Shown here: positions 61,400 to 64,000 of the stretch, piece by piece | Layout: each line of letters opens with the position of its first letter | Numbering within the stretch: position 1 is the first letter of the stretch | Assembly (NCBI GenBank): GCA_964017155.1 | Contig: OZ024862.1 | Location: forward strand, 27,642,158-27,706,157 | DNA from: Oasisia sp. SBJ-2009 | Taxonomy: Eukaryota > Annelida > Polychaeta > Sabellida > Siboglinidae | Direction of reading: 5' to 3' | Length of the DNA stretch: 64,000 nucleotides | Notes under the pieces: model-generated | Told to the model about the DNA's origin: nothing | Database searches by the model: none | The model's input: only the letters and a program-made list of their open reading frames with translations | Program-made: the position numbers and the translations under genes

Positions 61400-63400
61400 T
61401 GAAGAAGCAAAAATAGGTCTTCCAAAGTGAGTGTAAAATTTAATGGTGTCACATGTGTGTTTGTAGTCCACCTCAGGTAATCAGACACATTTGATAGTTT
61501 GTAAACTAGCTTAACAGTTAACATCCATGTGTGACTGGCAATAATCTGATCATGCATAAAACCCTGTATGTCTGATGTAAACAATGAACAGAGACAGGTA
61601 AAATTCATCACTGGAGCATAGAACCGCACAACAGTTATGGTGGAAAAGCAATTTTAAACAAATATGTTTTATTTTTACGAAAGGTGACTAGTCTCAGTCT
61701 CTCAGAAGATTTATTTGTAACAGAAAGTTGATTCCAGATTGTTGTTACACAGAAAGCACGTTTGCCAATATTGAGCTTAGTTTCCTGAACAATAACTTGT
61801 TTGGAAATGGATAATTTAAAAGTATATCTTCACTTCTTTAGTGCAGCTTCACTGCTGACTAATAATCTAATATGCAACTGTATACATGTCCCACTACTCT
61901 GTCAGACACCTGACACTTGTCACATGCTATCACTCCACTCCCACTTCGTTTTCGGCCAATTATCACCAGGCTAAATATCCCATAAAACCCCACCAGTAGT
62001 AGGAGCAAGCGCTGAAAAACGCTACGAGTTTACTGTGGTCAGAAATCAATAAAACCAGATGTAATTGAGACAGCGTTGTGTCGCCGCTCCACCTCACGTG
62101 CCAGTCGTGAAAAAACATACTGCCACTGATTAATAAAAGTGTAACATACTAATTTGCTACGTGAGATCGCAATCACGGGGGAGGTCTCCATGCACGGAAA
62201 GTGGCGCTTTTTACACACACCTATCACCAGCACAATAGAGATATTAATTCCGCAGCTGCACCGAAACCTGCACATGTGCTGTGTGTCATTTCGCTGCGGC
62301 TGACATGTGGGGTTCTAGTTTTAGGCAACAATGTTGAGGCTAGTTTAGTTAAATAACTACCAGGTATATATTGGTAAAAAAATACTGTTTTTTTTACCAT
62401 AACTGAGTTTGTATTTGTAACTGAATGAATAGTGTTTTTAATTTATAATGACAGTCAAGGATATTTCTACCTTGTAAAAGCGTGAACAGCCATATGACAC
62501 AGCCAATAAATTTAAATCAAATACCTACCCGGTGGTCAAAAGTGATTTAGCAGTTTGTTGGATGATTGAAAAAACAAAGATCTTTTTGATTGATTTGCAC
62601 AAATGAGTTACCACACTGCAGAGGATACTGTCAAGATCTATGTTTTTTTAAATAAATTTTACACAATTTTAAACCAACAATGCCCCGTTAATTCCAGGGG
62701 TTGTAAATCAGAGACTTGCATGATATTTGCGTTTGGAAAATTGCATTTTATGTATTTTTATTTTCATGTAACTGATAATTTTATTTAATGTCTGAAAGCA
62801 GCTGGTCATTGCAGTACCTGTATAGGTTTGATAAATGTATTGATGTTGTCAAAGTAATACAAAAAAGAACACAATCTGAATTATGCAAGACAAATTTATG
62901 AAGAAATGACAACAACCTAGGCCAAGCTCTTGTCACAAGTGAGTCCAGCAGCTCACTGTTATATCCTAGAGAAGCACAGGACTGTCAGGACATACTACCT
63001 ACATGCCTGTTCAGCCATGCATCCCCTACTCTATCTGGTACCACTCTGTCACCCAGGGCCCAGGGTAATGGATGTATCTGACAGATCTTTATCGTGCCAT
63101 TAAATTGTCACCAACTGATAGCAGATGTCAATTAGCAAATTAGTGAAGAGGTCTTTTGTTGACTGGCTAGAGGCTGAGAGACTGTCAACACTTATCTGTC
63201 TGTGTCACAGAGCACTGATAGCACTGGTGCACTATCTGAGTGACATCACCAGACAGTGGGACTCTCTCAGTGCCTGTGACACCTAAACAAGGGATTCTCA
63301 GAGTGGTGTTGAGAACTTGGGATGTAACTAAGTGTATAGAACAGGGTTGATTCCTAATACAGGGTTGATTCAATTACTCCAAATTGTAACTCAGAAGTAG
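61400..63400. other. Upstream flank, nothing recognisable except the candidate first exon
   Basis: AT-rich with short uninformative frames. A GC-richer patch around 62050-62310 surrounds the candidate signal-peptide exon and could be a promoter-proximal region, but no TATA or initiator can be fixed. Confidence 0.4.
62221..62275 (-). CDS. Possible first coding exon (signal peptide) of the CUB-LDLa gene
   Basis: An ATG at 62275 is followed by MCRFRCSCGINISIVLVI and then an AG|GTGTGT donor-like site that leaves one G. This is the phase needed by the exon at 58428, where G+AT makes Asp. The peptide has a basic start and a short hydrophobic stretch, so a signal peptide is conceivable. Against it, the donor is weak, the hydrophobic core is short, and nothing else ties it to the gene. 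The true first exon may lie outside the window. Confidence 0.2.
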
Positions 63401-63411
63401 TGTCCTCACTT

Positions 63412-63520
63412 TGTTTGGAGACTCGCCCACCTGTGTTTTGGACCAGTAGAATCCGTTTTGGATGGGTAGGAATTTCATTGAATGGGTCTGAATTTCAATG
63501 GACAAGCAGTAAATGGATGA
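63412..63520 (+). repeat. GGATGGGTAG-family dispersed repeat, longest copy
   Basis: Reads TTTTGGACCAGTAGAATCC, then GTTTTGGATGGGTAGGAATT, then two more diverged units (GAATGGGTCTGAATTTC, AATGGACAAGCAGTAAATGG), so the family may itself be built from ~25-30-bp units. The best match is the complement of 58770-58845. Confidence 0.5.
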
Positions 63521-64000
63521 AATATCTAACAACAAAAATCATTATACCCCAAATTGTATATAAATTATGCTTTGCAAATCGATGTCACACATATGCTCAA
63601 ATTTTTTCTCTGGTCATAATATATATCTGGACTGGCTTAAATGTACGTCATGTCATTTAACATGCACGTGTCTACATAAACTATCTGGACTAGCAAAACT
63701 GTTATCCTTCATAAAGATATAATATGGAATCACTAGTCACCTACCTAAATCCACCAATTACACAAATACACACACCAACCTGCCCACACTTTATTTATTT
63801 ATAATAATATAATACACTACAAGATTACCCTTTCTGTGTAATAATCTCCCCTCAATTTCTACAATGAACACAGAAAAACTCTAATCACGGGCACTTCTGC
63901 AATTTTGAAATATTTCATTTAATCAGGCCTTGTAAAATGTCACCAAAATCCTCATGGGTAAACAACTATAACAACTACAGGTTGTCACAGCAATGTCACA

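Overview
This window comes from the nuclear genome of an animal, most likely a marine invertebrate. A mollusc is my best guess, but the sequence alone does not prove it. The reasons are AT-rich DNA with little coding content, GT-AG introns of 3 to 16 kb, many microsatellites and minisatellites, tRNA-derived SINEs, non-LTR retrotransposon remnants and hAT-type miniature transposons. There are no bacterial operons, ribosome binding sites or rRNA genes. Almost all long open frames are chance readings through tandem repeats or TE remnants.

One real gene dominates the window. It lies on the minus strand from about 58.4 kb (or about 62.3 kb if a weak candidate first exon is right) down to the stop codon at 9884. 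Six coding exons can be joined with matching intron phases (0, 2, 1, 1, 1) and GT-AG borders: 58187-58428, 52173-52252, 45117-45178, 30105-30251, 13489-13719 and 9884-10179. They encode the last 352 residues of a type I membrane protein. In order these are one CUB domain (four cysteines), one LDL-receptor class A domain (six cysteines and the calcium-binding acidic residues), one transmembrane helix followed by a cysteine cluster, and a Ser/Tyr/Pro/His-rich cytoplasmic tail with a PPSY motif. The CUB-LDLa-TM order recalls NETO/LEV-10 type receptor-auxiliary proteins, but only one CUB is visible, so I give no gene symbol. The signal-peptide exon is either the weak candidate at 62221-62275 or outside the window.

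Layout: 1-9.9 kb is gene-poor 3' flank holding a SINE with a hAT-type MITE nested in it (2.5-3.2 kb). 9.4-10.3 kb is the terminal exon, with a degenerate repeat in the 3'UTR and a 65-bp direct repeat on either side. 10-58 kb is introns carrying LINE fragments (16 and 17.6-18.7 kb), a SINE (28.8-29.1 kb), a 181-bp higher-order G-rich minisatellite beside the TM-exon acceptor (13.8-14.4 kb), an 18-bp minisatellite (24.6-25.0 kb), a polypurine tract (32.7-33.4 kb), a 2.8-kb minisatellite of 20-bp units (48.0-50.8 kb), a foldback-like element (55.3-55.5 kb) and paired dispersed repeats. 58.4-64 kb is upstream of the gene's first certain exon and holds a clean hAT MITE with an 8-bp target duplication (60.5-60.9 kb) and a long GT microsatellite.

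I found no new multi-gene system. The most interesting items are the single-CUB receptor gene, the nested and foldback transposon structures, the higher-order repeat arrays inside its introns, and a decayed coding-like block seen at two places (37.4 and 57.2 kb).
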